Origin: Anaerolineaceae bacterium 4572_78
GTDB lineage: Bacteria > Chloroflexota > Anaerolineae > 4572-78
DNA: 39,231 nucleotides
Assembly (NCBI GenBank): GCA_002084875.1
Contig: NBMH01000013.1
Coordinates: 1 to 39,231 of the forward strand
Reading direction: 5' to 3'
Every line of letters begins with the position of its first letter. Position 1 is the first letter of the stretch. Positions 22,157 through 29,255 of this stretch are shown here, one piece after another. The notes under the pieces are model-generated. The model saw nothing but the letters and a program-made list of their open reading frames with translations, was not told the DNA's origin and did not search any database. Both the position numbers and the translations under genes were made by a program.

Positions 22157-23721
22157 CCTTTGTAATGAATGGTAATATTAGCGTTCGGGTCAGGTGTTGC
22201 TGTTGGTACTGGAGTAACAGGGGTTGCATTTGCAGCATAGAAAGCTACGGCTGAACCAGCTGCTACAGTGATATTAGCGGTACCATCGCCATTTACGGTT
22301 ACGGTATTGCCTGTACAATTGCCGTTGTCCAAATCACCGCTGATGATGTCGCAATATGTACCAGCTGCCATGCCAGTTTGGAAGCTTTGACTTAACTCGC
22401 TACCTTCTTTATTTATCGCCACAAATCCCTTGTCACCTCGACTAAAGGAAATTTGGTCATTGCCATTGTCCCACCAATTAGAGACGGGTTGACCACTGGT
22501 TATATTACGGAACATGACCATATTAGCAATTGGTCGCCAGCGATGCTCGCATACCCAACCGCGCACACTATCATCAGTGTGTCCGAAACAACCAAGTGAT
22601 TCCACACTTTGTATTGACCCATCGACATTTTGTGGGGGACCTTGGTCGCTATCATCAAATTCGTAGCTAGACATGACCTTCGGATAGCCATAAGGCCAAG
22701 CAAGCATAAATATGTTGGTTAAATCATACAGTGAACTGTCTTTATAAGTGATGACATGTCCACCGCCGCCATGACCACGTTGGTTGTCATGATTGTCTAC
22801 AAAAACAACACCTTTATCATCAGGCATGAAGCCCCAGTCTACGCCAAAATTGCTTAGCCATGACAGTTGTCCACTGTAGAAAGCTTCGCTAATTTTGACA
22901 CTATACTTAAACTCAGTTACATCACCATTTTGGAAATATAAGTCGGCAGTAATTGGCTCGCCGCCTTGGTCAATCACTTCTTGGAAAATGTAAGGGTCGC
23001 CATCAAGTTTAGCAATGATAGCGTTAATATCACCTGTTGCCATGTGCTTAGAGGCATCCAAACGAAAACCTGCTACGCCAAGACTAATGAGGTCATTCAT
23101 GTAAGCCGCAATTTTATCTTGCACATAACCTGTATCGGTTGCCAAGTCGGTCAAGTTGACCAATTCGCAATTTTGTACTTCCCATACATCTTGGTAATTA
23201 CTAATATCATCATTACCATTGCGTCCACAATGATGGAAATTATCAGTACCATATCCTGTTGATGGGTAATGATATTCCCAATATTGAGTACCATTGTATC
23301 CCGAGCTAGAACCTACGCCAGTCATGTGATTGATGATTGCATCTACGTAGATATCAACACCAACCGCATTACAGCGTGATACCATGTTGGTAAATTCGGC
23401 CCGTGTGCCACTGCGTGACTCAATTTCATAACTAACGGGTTGATAGCGGAGCCACCATGGATAAGAACCACCTTGATTAAACCAAGCATGTTCCATTGGT
23501 GGAGAAACTTGAACCGCAGAGAACCCTTTGGGACCTAAAACATCTTCACATTCTTGAGCAATGTCTGTCCACTTCCATTCAAAGAGATGAACAAATGCTG
23601 TACGAGGAGCCTCTTGAGCTTTGACCACTTCATCTTGAGGCAGGCTCAAGGTGGCGATTAGAGGCACCATTAAAACAAGTAAAAATTTTATTAGAGAACG
23701 AAAATTAAAACGTGATTTCAT
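22108..23721 (-). CDS. Secreted animal-type alpha-amylase (GH13), frame broken at the C-terminal binding module
   Basis: A signal peptide ends near VVKAQEA. The catalytic domain is of the animal type (GH13_24/32): VHLFEWKWTDIAQECE, GFSAVQVSPP and YVDAIINHM. It has nucleophile Asp222 in GFRLDASKHM, Glu248 in FQEVID, Asp312 in VDNHDNQRGHG and a Gly-rich loop RGHGGGGH. It hydrolyses alpha-1,4 links of starch outside the cell. A C-terminal beta domain is followed by the linker TPVTPVPTATPDPNA and the first strand of a starch-binding module (ITIHYKGW), after which the frame runs out. The pullulanase ORF continues in another frame at exactly this module. AAAGGAG precedes ATG 23721. Animal-type amylases are scattered in bacteria and may reflect transfer. 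Confidence 0.9.
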   Translation of the reverse strand: MKSRFNFRSLIKFLLVLMVPLIATLSLPQDEVVKAQEAPRTAFVHLFEWKWTDIAQECEDVLGPKGFSAVQVSPPMEHAWFNQGGSYPWWLRYQPVSYEIESRSGTRAEFTNMVSRCNAVGVDIYVDAIINHMTGVGSSSGYNGTQYWEYHYPSTGYGTDNFHHCGRNGNDDISNYQDVWEVQNCELVNLTDLATDTGYVQDKIAAYMNDLISLGVAGFRLDASKHMATGDINAIIAKLDGDPYIFQEVIDQGGEPITADLYFQNGDVTEFKYSVKISEAFYSGQLSWLSNFGVDWGFMPDDKGVVFVDNHDNQRGHGGGGHVITYKDSSLYDLTNIFMLAWPYGYPKVMSSYEFDDSDQGPPQNVDGSIQSVESLGCFGHTDDSVRGWVCEHRWRPIANMVMFRNITSGQPVSNWWDNGNDQISFSRGDKGFVAINKEGSELSQSFQTGMAAGTYCDIISGDLDNGNCTGNTVTVNGDGTANITVAAGSAVAFYAANATPVTPVPTATPDPNANITIHYKGWSAGMVIVSMKQVLT

Positions 23722-24142
23722 TAAAACTAACTCCTTTAGTTAAAATCATGTAATACACGGCAAGATGCCGTGCTAGAAATTCAATTTTTTAGAAAAATTG
23801 AATTTCTAAAAAATAAACATCCTACAAATTACAAAATAGCGGTTGAAATTTTTGTAAAAACCTCCCATTTAATGAAGGAGTGCAATAGCTTTAGTTATTG
23901 CATGAAAAAGATTTACCTTTTACACTCCGTGTTAAAAACACTTGACCTAATTTAATTGACTAATCAACTGTTGATTAGTCAATTAAATTCTAGCACAAAC
24001 TCACCATTTTGTCAAGAGGCAATCTTAATAAAATTACCTCAAAGGCAAAGATTTGTCAATTTTCCGAATAAAAGTTTGTTTTTTGATTTTATTCTTAACA
24101 TGCTTAAAAAAATGTCCGTTTTTCTGAATAAAATAAAGTGGC
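23722..24142. other. Intergenic region upstream of the amylase, rich in palindromes, no gene seen
   Basis: No frame here looks coding. Starting from the amylase side it holds: cacggca/tgccgtg with a 3-nt loop (23756-23772); tagaaattcaattttt arms (23774-23808), identical to 19667-19701; a ggagtgcaatagct element with an inverted tgcact partner (about 23877-23936); and a perfect palindrome with 19-bp arms (23949-23989). The last sits about 230 bp upstream of the amylase ATG. The rest (23990-24142) is A/T-rich without recognisable signals. Confidence 0.65.
23949..23989. promoter_or_regulatory. Perfect A/T-rich palindrome, candidate operator
   Basis: Arms aatttaattgactaatcaa (23949-23967) and ttgattagtcaattaaatt (23971-23989) are perfect 19-bp inverted repeats with a 3-nt centre. 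Each arm contains TTGACTAATCAA-like dyads. It sits in the long leader region of the amylase/pullulanase locus. No similar arm was noticed elsewhere in the window, unlike the dispersed palindromes. Confidence 0.5.
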
Positions 24143-25123
24143 TTATTGATTCTCGTTCTTGTCTGAGTCAAGCATTCGCCACATGCCAACTAAAAAACCT
24201 AAGCCCAATGTCCATGCTCTGATAAAAATTAAAAACGGAGCAATCAATAAGACAGGCAAGTCGCGTTGCCAAATTTTATAATAAAATGGTAAGCCACTAC
24301 CTATCAAAGCAAACCAATTAATCAATCCCAATCCTGCCAATTCTTTTTTACGGAATACCGCACTCAATGTCAACAATATTCCTCCCAAGGCAGCCATGAT
24401 GATTTGTATTTTCGATACTTGTGGAGTATGCGAGTCGCTAATTAGTTTGCTGGGATGGTCTCTCATGACAAAGCTTCGCCAGTAGCCCACAAAAAATTTG
24501 CGATAGGCATATTCATACAAATTGCGGTCATGAATATGAGTTACAATTGCTTGTGGGGCAAAAACAAGCCGATGACCTGCACTAGCCATGCGGAAGGCAA
24601 ATTCAACATCTTCATTGGTACGGAGTGAGATGTCAAATCCTCCCATTTGCCTGAAAACATCACGGCGATAAGCGGCTGAATAAGTATCAACAAAATCTAT
24701 GCTGTATGTACCAAGCATGCCATCATACTTATCTTCGTATTCAAGTTGAACAAAACGAGCTGTGAATTCAGGCTGGTCGGTGCGATAAACTCCCTTCACT
24801 CCCATTACGGTAGGGTCTTGGAATGGTTCACTAATTTGAGCCAGCCAATCAGAAGCAGGTATGCAATCGGCATCAGTAAAAAGAAGCAAATCTCCTGTGG
24901 CGACTTCGGCTCCAACATTGCGAGCCGAAGCAGGTCCGCCATTTTCTTTTTGTAAAATCTGTACATCAAATTGACGAGCAATATCAGCAGTGTTATCGCT
25001 GGAGCCATCATCTACAACAATAATTTCAAATTGGTCAGAATTAACAGTTTGGTTTTTCAATGAGTCTAAACAAGCTGATAATGTTTTGCCTGCATTGTAA
25101 GCTGGAATAATAATTGAAAACAT
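24143..25123 (-). CDS. GT2-family glycosyltransferase with C-terminal membrane segments
   Basis: The N-terminal GT-A domain starts FSIIIPAYNAGKTLSACL and has VVDDGSSDNT, ENGGPASARNVG and the metal-binding DxD in FTDADC. An acceptor-site acidic motif is seen in TNEDVEFAFRM (ED), and a QxxRW-like region is absent. The last 90 residues hold about three hydrophobic segments, so the enzyme sits at the membrane and probably transfers a sugar to a lipid or surface glycan. AGGATACACC precedes ATG 25123. The donor and acceptor cannot be read. It stands alone between the amylase region and a PD-(D/E)XK gene, both on the same strand but widely spaced. Confidence 0.88.
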   Translation of the reverse strand: MFSIIIPAYNAGKTLSACLDSLKNQTVNSDQFEIIVVDDGSSDNTADIARQFDVQILQKENGGPASARNVGAEVATGDLLLFTDADCIPASDWLAQISEPFQDPTVMGVKGVYRTDQPEFTARFVQLEYEDKYDGMLGTYSIDFVDTYSAAYRRDVFRQMGGFDISLRTNEDVEFAFRMASAGHRLVFAPQAIVTHIHDRNLYEYAYRKFFVGYWRSFVMRDHPSKLISDSHTPQVSKIQIIMAALGGILLTLSAVFRKKELAGLGLINWFALIGSGLPFYYKIWQRDLPVLLIAPFLIFIRAWTLGLGFLVGMWRMLDSDKNENQ

Positions 25124-25195
25124 GGTGTATCCTATCGAAAAATTTTGGTCTTAATTATACATCATCTTAATGGTAAGGCAAATTCAATCCATGAC

Positions 25196-25807
25196 TTATT
25201 CTTTTGCTACCTGTTTCTCACATTCGGTGAAAATATAATCCAAAATACCCAAGACTCTAGCTGGGTCACTAATTGAATATGACCATAAGTTTTTAGTGAA
25301 AACATCTTTCTCTAGTTTACCAAATTCCCAAAACATGCCAGTACAAACAATGCCGTAAACAACCACATTTTCATCATTATTTAATTTTTGACAAGCGAGC
25401 ATAGTAGCCAGGCATTGCCCCCAACCTTCGATGAAATCTTCTTGCTTTGCTTCGGACACCGCCAAAAGAGGTTTACCAACAGGTGTTGTTGTGGCACCTC
25501 GTGGGCGAGAGGTAAGAAAATAATCAGGTTCACCAGTTAAAATATCATCATAAGTTAATTTGCGGTTAATCCACAATTTCAGGCTTGAATGTAGTTTCCA
25601 TGCCTGCCGCATAAACGGTGAAATCAATTGTTCTCGAAAGAACATCTCGCTTTCTACAGAAGATTTCATGCTCAAGGAAAATTTTAGCTCCTCCATGAAA
25701 AAATCATGAGGCGTGAGTTGCTCATAAGTTAAAAAATCAGCCTCGGTTACAGCTAAAGGGTATTTAGCTTGAACATCCTCGATGCTCTTAAAATCACTAA
25801 ATGCCAT
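25196..25807 (-). CDS. Stand-alone PD-(D/E)XK nuclease-like protein (3 of 3)
   Basis: The protein is about 203 residues. ATG 25807 has GGAGGTTATT upstream; a longer start at 25819 would bury that site. The core shows FFREQLISPFMRQ, then GEPDYFLT (Asp95) and LAVSEAKQ (Glu119, Lys121), the PD-(D/E)XK signature. GWGQCLATMLACQ and GIVCTGMFWEFGKL follow, both aligned with the relatives at 12307 and 19057. It is the most diverged of the three in its N-terminal half. No partner gene is apparent, so its role is unknown. Confidence 0.75.
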   Translation of the reverse strand: MAFSDFKSIEDVQAKYPLAVTEADFLTYEQLTPHDFFMEELKFSLSMKSSVESEMFFREQLISPFMRQAWKLHSSLKLWINRKLTYDDILTGEPDYFLTSRPRGATTTPVGKPLLAVSEAKQEDFIEGWGQCLATMLACQKLNNDENVVVYGIVCTGMFWEFGKLEKDVFTKNLWSYSISDPARVLGILDYIFTECEKQVAKE

Positions 25808-26006
25808 AATAACCTCCAATTTTTTGAGCCTGACAAAGTTTAAATCGTATCGGGTTTTGTTTTTATATCATGGTTTAGCACAAACGGCAAATAAATCAAG
25901 TTAGAATTTTGCATACTTGATTTGCCATCTAAAACGACGTATGTTATAGTTCCATTAATTCCTCTTTTATGTAGAACAGATTTCTAGTTTGTTCATGGAC
26001 GGATAT

Positions 26007-26324
26007 ATGAATTTACATGTCTCAACCACATTGGAAATTACTGCTGACCTTGCAAAACGGAAGCTATTGCGGTTTTTCCTAGATGAAGTTAGTTTATTTC
26101 TTCAGCCTGAATATCCACTATTGATTACTACAGATAACTCACATGCTGTGTGGCGTTTTCCAATTGCATTCTTAATGGGGCGGCATGGTAAACTAGAGAA
26201 AATCGGCGAAGTGGATGTTGATGCCTATAGTGGCGAATTACTCATCACAAACAAAATATTAAAGGAAATACAAGAACATGCTCAGCAATTGGCTAAACGT
26301 GCCACATTTTCCACAAGAGAATGA
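26007..26324 (+). CDS. Small conserved-looking protein coupled to a C39-like peptidase
   Basis: The protein is about 105 residues. I chose ATG 26007 (MNLHVSTTLEIT) because the GGACGGAT before it is the only possible ribosome site; a TTG at 25989 and an ATG at 25995 are upstream options. The protein is mixed alpha/beta: RKLLRFFLDEVSLFL, a hydrophobic strand, WRFPIAFLM, GEVDVDAYSGELLI and a C-terminal helix. The GEVDVDAxTGE-like phrase suggests a small beta-sheet domain. I cannot name the family. It overlaps the following peptidase gene by 47 bp, so the two are translated together. It could be a partner, chaperone or inhibitor of that peptidase. Confidence 0.65.
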   Translation: MNLHVSTTLEITADLAKRKLLRFFLDEVSLFLQPEYPLLITTDNSHAVWRFPIAFLMGRHGKLEKIGEVDVDAYSGELLITNKILKEIQEHAQQLAKRATFSTRE

Positions 26325-26739
26325 CTTTACATGCTTGCAGGCATGTGTCCGCATGTCTTTGGCATACCATCAATATCACACCACTGAAACTGATATCAGC
26401 CAACTTTTTAATTCAAACAAAATCAGTACTCCTATTTCACAGGTAAAAAAATTGCATCAATGGGGATACGATGTTTTTTATGGTTCTGTTGACATGGCAC
26501 AATTACGACAATGGTTAGCCGAAGGTGTCGTGCCAATTGTATGTTTGCAAACGGAATTTTTGGGTTATTGGCAAGTCATTACTCATCATACAGCCGTTAT
26601 AATTGGAATAGATAAGACTCATGTTTATCTAAACGACCCGGCTTTTCATGTCGTGCCACAAATTGCTAGTTTGGATAACTTTCAAATAGGCTGGCAGAAA
26701 ATGGATAGGATTGCAATCGCAATTAGCATTCCATGTTAA
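26278..26739 (+). CDS. C39-like papain-fold cysteine peptidase
   Basis: The protein is 153 residues, a single peptidase C39-like domain. It opens NVPHFPQENDFTCLQACVRM, which contains the Gln and nucleophile Cys of the fold. His is in THHTAVIIGID and the third residue is Asp in VYLNDPAF. This domain removes double-glycine leaders when fused to ABC transporters, but here it stands alone, without membrane segments or a signal peptide. AAGGAAATACAAGAAC lies before ATG 26278 inside the upstream gene, with a 47-bp overlap. No bacteriocin or ABC gene is adjacent. The role is unknown: precursor processing, or cleavage of its small partner, are possibilities. Confidence 0.75.
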   Translation: MLSNWLNVPHFPQENDFTCLQACVRMSLAYHQYHTTETDISQLFNSNKISTPISQVKKLHQWGYDVFYGSVDMAQLRQWLAEGVVPIVCLQTEFLGYWQVITHHTAVIIGIDKTHVYLNDPAFHVVPQIASLDNFQIGWQKMDRIAIAISIPC

Positions 26740-26751
26740 AATAATACTAAG

Positions 26752-26854
26752 TGCTGTTCAATGCTAAAGAAGATATTGGATTTCGTACCTCAATCTCATC
26801 CATGGGGTATTGTTTTTAACAGAATATGTAGGGATTTATGGCATAAATCCTACA
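26752..26854. repeat. MITE end fragment followed by a hairpin
   Basis: GTGCTGTTCAATGCTAAAG (26752 onward) matches one end of the MITE-like element, but no second end follows, so this is a remnant. At 26827-26854 a hairpin, tgtagggattta and taaatcctaca, relates to the aaacccctacatt palindrome at 29217-29255. A TATAAT at 26860-26865 lies just before the sulfatase-fold gene. Confidence 0.6.
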
Positions 26855-26867
26855 CGAATTATAATAC

Positions 26868-28484
26868 ATGAGATTGATATTAAATATCTTGAAATCGATG
26901 ATGTCAAATATGAAAAAACAACCTAACATTATTTTATTAGTATTAGATACACACCGTTACGACCGTTTAGCGACTTATGGCTATCAGCGGCATACTTCGC
27001 CGAATATTGATGCTTTTGCCCGACAAGCAACAGTCTTTGAAAATGGTATTTCTCCTGCTCAATGGACTATTCCATCGCATGCTTCGTTATTTACAGGAGA
27101 ATATCCGACCACACATCAAACTATTCAGGCACATCTTTCTTTGGATAGTCGTTTTGATACATTAGCCACCCTGTTGACAAAACATGGCTATAACACCATT
27201 GGTTTTTGTAATAATCCCCTCGTTGGTATTCTCAACAATGGATTAAAACGTGGATTTAACACATTTTATAACTATAGCGGAGCGGTGCCATCAAAGCCAC
27301 GTTCATCCAATCATTTGCCAAATCCGTTTAACAGTTTGTGGGAATGGTACACTCAACAATTGCGAAAGGTATCTTATCCTATCCAAAATGCGTTTGCACG
27401 TTCCGATTTTCTATTTCGATTATCACTTAATCCCTTGTTTGTTCCGATATGGACTCGTATGTTTAAGTTCAAAGGGGACACAGCTCAAACTTTGCGGGAT
27501 GTGCGGGATTACTTGGCACATGTCAATGACACAAAAAGTGACCCTCAATTTGTTTTCATCAACTTAATGGAGACTCATCTGCCATACACTCCACCTGAAA
27601 CGTTCATTGACAAATTTGCTCCGTATTTTAAGGAAGACCGTCAGGTTCGCACATTCATGCGAAATTATAACACTCAAGCATTTCGTTGGCTTATGCCGAT
27701 GGATGAACGGTTTAAGGAAATGGAATTTGCTATTTTGAATGACATGTATGATAGTGAAGTAGCTTACCAAGACCATTTATTAAGTGAGTTGCTTGAGTTT
27801 TTATGTCGTCCTGAAATAGCAGATGACACTTTAACAATCATCGTATCTGACCATGGCGAAGGCTTAGGTGAGCATGATTTTATGGGACATTCTTTCGTTG
27901 CTTATCAAGAATTAGTCCATGTACCGCTTATTATCAAATTTCCACAAAATAATGCAGCTGACAAACGTATTTCTAATGTTGTTTCTACACGCCGCATATT
28001 CCACACAATTTTATCGGCGGCGGGAGCAAATATCGTCGAATCAAAACATCGTCCCACCACTGATGTTCGACAATTAAGCCTAGCACGCACCGTGCAGATG
28101 CCTGACCCTGAAAATGAAATTGTGTTTGCAGAAGCTTATGCTCCCAATACATTTCTTTCCATGATGGAAACGCATGCTCCGCAGTTGATTGAAACTTTCC
28201 ATTGCAAAGTGAATCGCCGAGCATCATTTCATGAGCATGACAAATTGGTGCGTGTTGATGGGGTAAAAAACGAGTTGTTTAATTTAGCAACTGACCCATT
28301 AGAAGAAAATAACATCATCCATGAGCATCCTCAAAAAGCCTCGAAGTTATCGTATAAACTGGATAGTTTCATGACTAGGGCAGTTGCTCGCCGCCCTGAA
28401 AACTGGCAGGCAAATAAAACTTTAAACATTGAAGATGATGAAACATTACGCCAGCAGTTACGGGCATTGGGTTATCTTGAATGA
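26868..28484 (+). CDS. Sulfatase-fold (alkaline phosphatase superfamily) hydrolase with Thr in place of the formylglycine Cys
   Basis: The N-terminus has PNIILLVLDTHRYDRLATYG, with the metal-binding Asp. The active-site segment reads QWTIPSHASLFTGEYP. Sulfatases have C-x-P-S-R there, converted to formylglycine; this protein has T-I-P-S-H, so Thr67 would be the nucleophile, as in phosphoglycerol and phosphoethanolamine transferases. The second metal site is in IVSDHGEGLGEHDFMGHS. A C-terminal ELFNLATDPLEENNI motif is typical of sulfatases. No signal peptide or membrane anchor is seen. ATG 26868 lacks a ribosome site and lies within a few bases of a TATAAT, so ATG 26898 or 26910 may be the real start. 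The substrate is unknown; true sulfatase activity is unlikely. Confidence 0.82.
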   Translation: MRLILNILKSMMSNMKKQPNIILLVLDTHRYDRLATYGYQRHTSPNIDAFARQATVFENGISPAQWTIPSHASLFTGEYPTTHQTIQAHLSLDSRFDTLATLLTKHGYNTIGFCNNPLVGILNNGLKRGFNTFYNYSGAVPSKPRSSNHLPNPFNSLWEWYTQQLRKVSYPIQNAFARSDFLFRLSLNPLFVPIWTRMFKFKGDTAQTLRDVRDYLAHVNDTKSDPQFVFINLMETHLPYTPPETFIDKFAPYFKEDRQVRTFMRNYNTQAFRWLMPMDERFKEMEFAILNDMYDSEVAYQDHLLSELLEFLCRPEIADDTLTIIVSDHGEGLGEHDFMGHSFVAYQELVHVPLIIKFPQNNAADKRISNVVSTRRIFHTILSAAGANIVESKHRPTTDVRQLSLARTVQMPDPENEIVFAEAYAPNTFLSMMETHAPQLIETFHCKVNRRASFHEHDKLVRVDGVKNELFNLATDPLEENNIIHEHPQKASKLSYKLDSFMTRAVARRPENWQANKTLNIEDDETLRQQLRALGYLE

Positions 28485-28500
28485 AAAAGCAAGCTTTTTC
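28483..28500. repeat. AAGCAAGCTT-centred palindrome at a 3' end
   Basis: gaaaaagcaagctttttc is a perfect palindrome with a 2-nt centre. It overlaps the TGA of the sulfatase-fold gene, is followed by gctcc, and lies 9 bp from the stop of the convergent HAS-barrel gene. Relatives with different arm sequence but the same centre lie at 12070, 15977 and 18991. Confidence 0.75.
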
Positions 28501-28508
28501 GCTCCAAT

Positions 28509-29126
28509 TTAAGATTCTGTAACTTCTTGAACGATAAGCGATAATTGTCGTAAAATGCCATCCAATCGTACCAAATCAGTATTTAGCACACGAGCAATTT
28601 CACGCCCCGATTCCAACAAGAAATTTCTCCGTACTTCGGTAGCTTGTGATTCGGCAGAACGGGTGAGACTGGCAATAATTAACTGGTCAGCGGGTACTTG
28701 ACTTGCACTGAAGATGGTACGTAGATAATCTAACCTTTTTGTAAAACCGACAATTTCATCTGGTGTACAACTTTGCATTTCCTCCAGACTAATTGGTGGC
28801 TGAGGAGGAAATGTTTGTCTGAATTGTTTATTTTTATGATAGCCCACAATTAATACGCTCACTTCAATGGGAACAAGACGATTTTCACGTTGGTCTAAAA
28901 TCGTCTCACGGGTTAATTGTTGAGCTAAAATCAGTTGACGAACGGCTGGGTCATCATGAATTTGCACGTTATAAATCAGACCGATAATGGTAATGCCATT
29001 TGCCGCAGAAACTTTGACAAATTCGCCAAAGTTAGGTGTATCAGGTTCTAGTACATGGCATCCAATAAAAAATTCGGTCGTTGTCGAACGTAAGACCCTG
29101 CCAATTGGATAAGTATTGGCTCTCAT
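28509..29126 (-). CDS. HAS-barrel-like domain protein
   Basis: The protein is 205 residues. The N-terminal 90 residues form a beta barrel-like segment, IGRVLRSTTTEFFIGCHV, then FGEFVKVSAANGITIIGLIYNV. It resembles the HAS barrel that precedes the ATPase domain in HerA helicases and in F1 ATPase subunits. No ATPase follows; the C-terminal half is helical and carries LDYLRTIFSASQVPADQLII and a last helix, RLDGILRQLSLIVQE. Stand-alone versions of this domain occur in cyanobacteria and Chloroflexota, with no assigned role. ATG 29126 has a weak ribosome site. The gene converges on the sulfatase-fold gene. A NurA or HerA partner is not in the window. Confidence 0.55.
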   Translation of the reverse strand: MRANTYPIGRVLRSTTTEFFIGCHVLEPDTPNFGEFVKVSAANGITIIGLIYNVQIHDDPAVRQLILAQQLTRETILDQRENRLVPIEVSVLIVGYHKNKQFRQTFPPQPPISLEEMQSCTPDEIVGFTKRLDYLRTIFSASQVPADQLIIASLTRSAESQATEVRRNFLLESGREIARVLNTDLVRLDGILRQLSLIVQEVTES

Positions 29127-29216
29127 AAATAAATCTTTCTGAATAATTTTTAATTTTATACATGATATACCAAAAAAGGGTTAGTTTTGTGAACACCATA
29201 AGCGGGTTTATGCCAT

Positions 29217-29255
29217 AAACCCCTACATTAACACCGTTCACAAATGTAGGGGTTT
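29217..29255. repeat. Palindrome abutting the start codon of the RodZ-like gene
   Basis: Perfect 13-bp arms aaacccctacatt (29217-29229) and aatgtaggggttt (29243-29255) enclose a 13-nt loop. They are nested in a larger imperfect inverted repeat that runs from about 29190 to 29272. The GTG start at 29256 follows the right arm directly, so translation of the RodZ-like gene begins inside the repeat. Confidence 0.75.
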
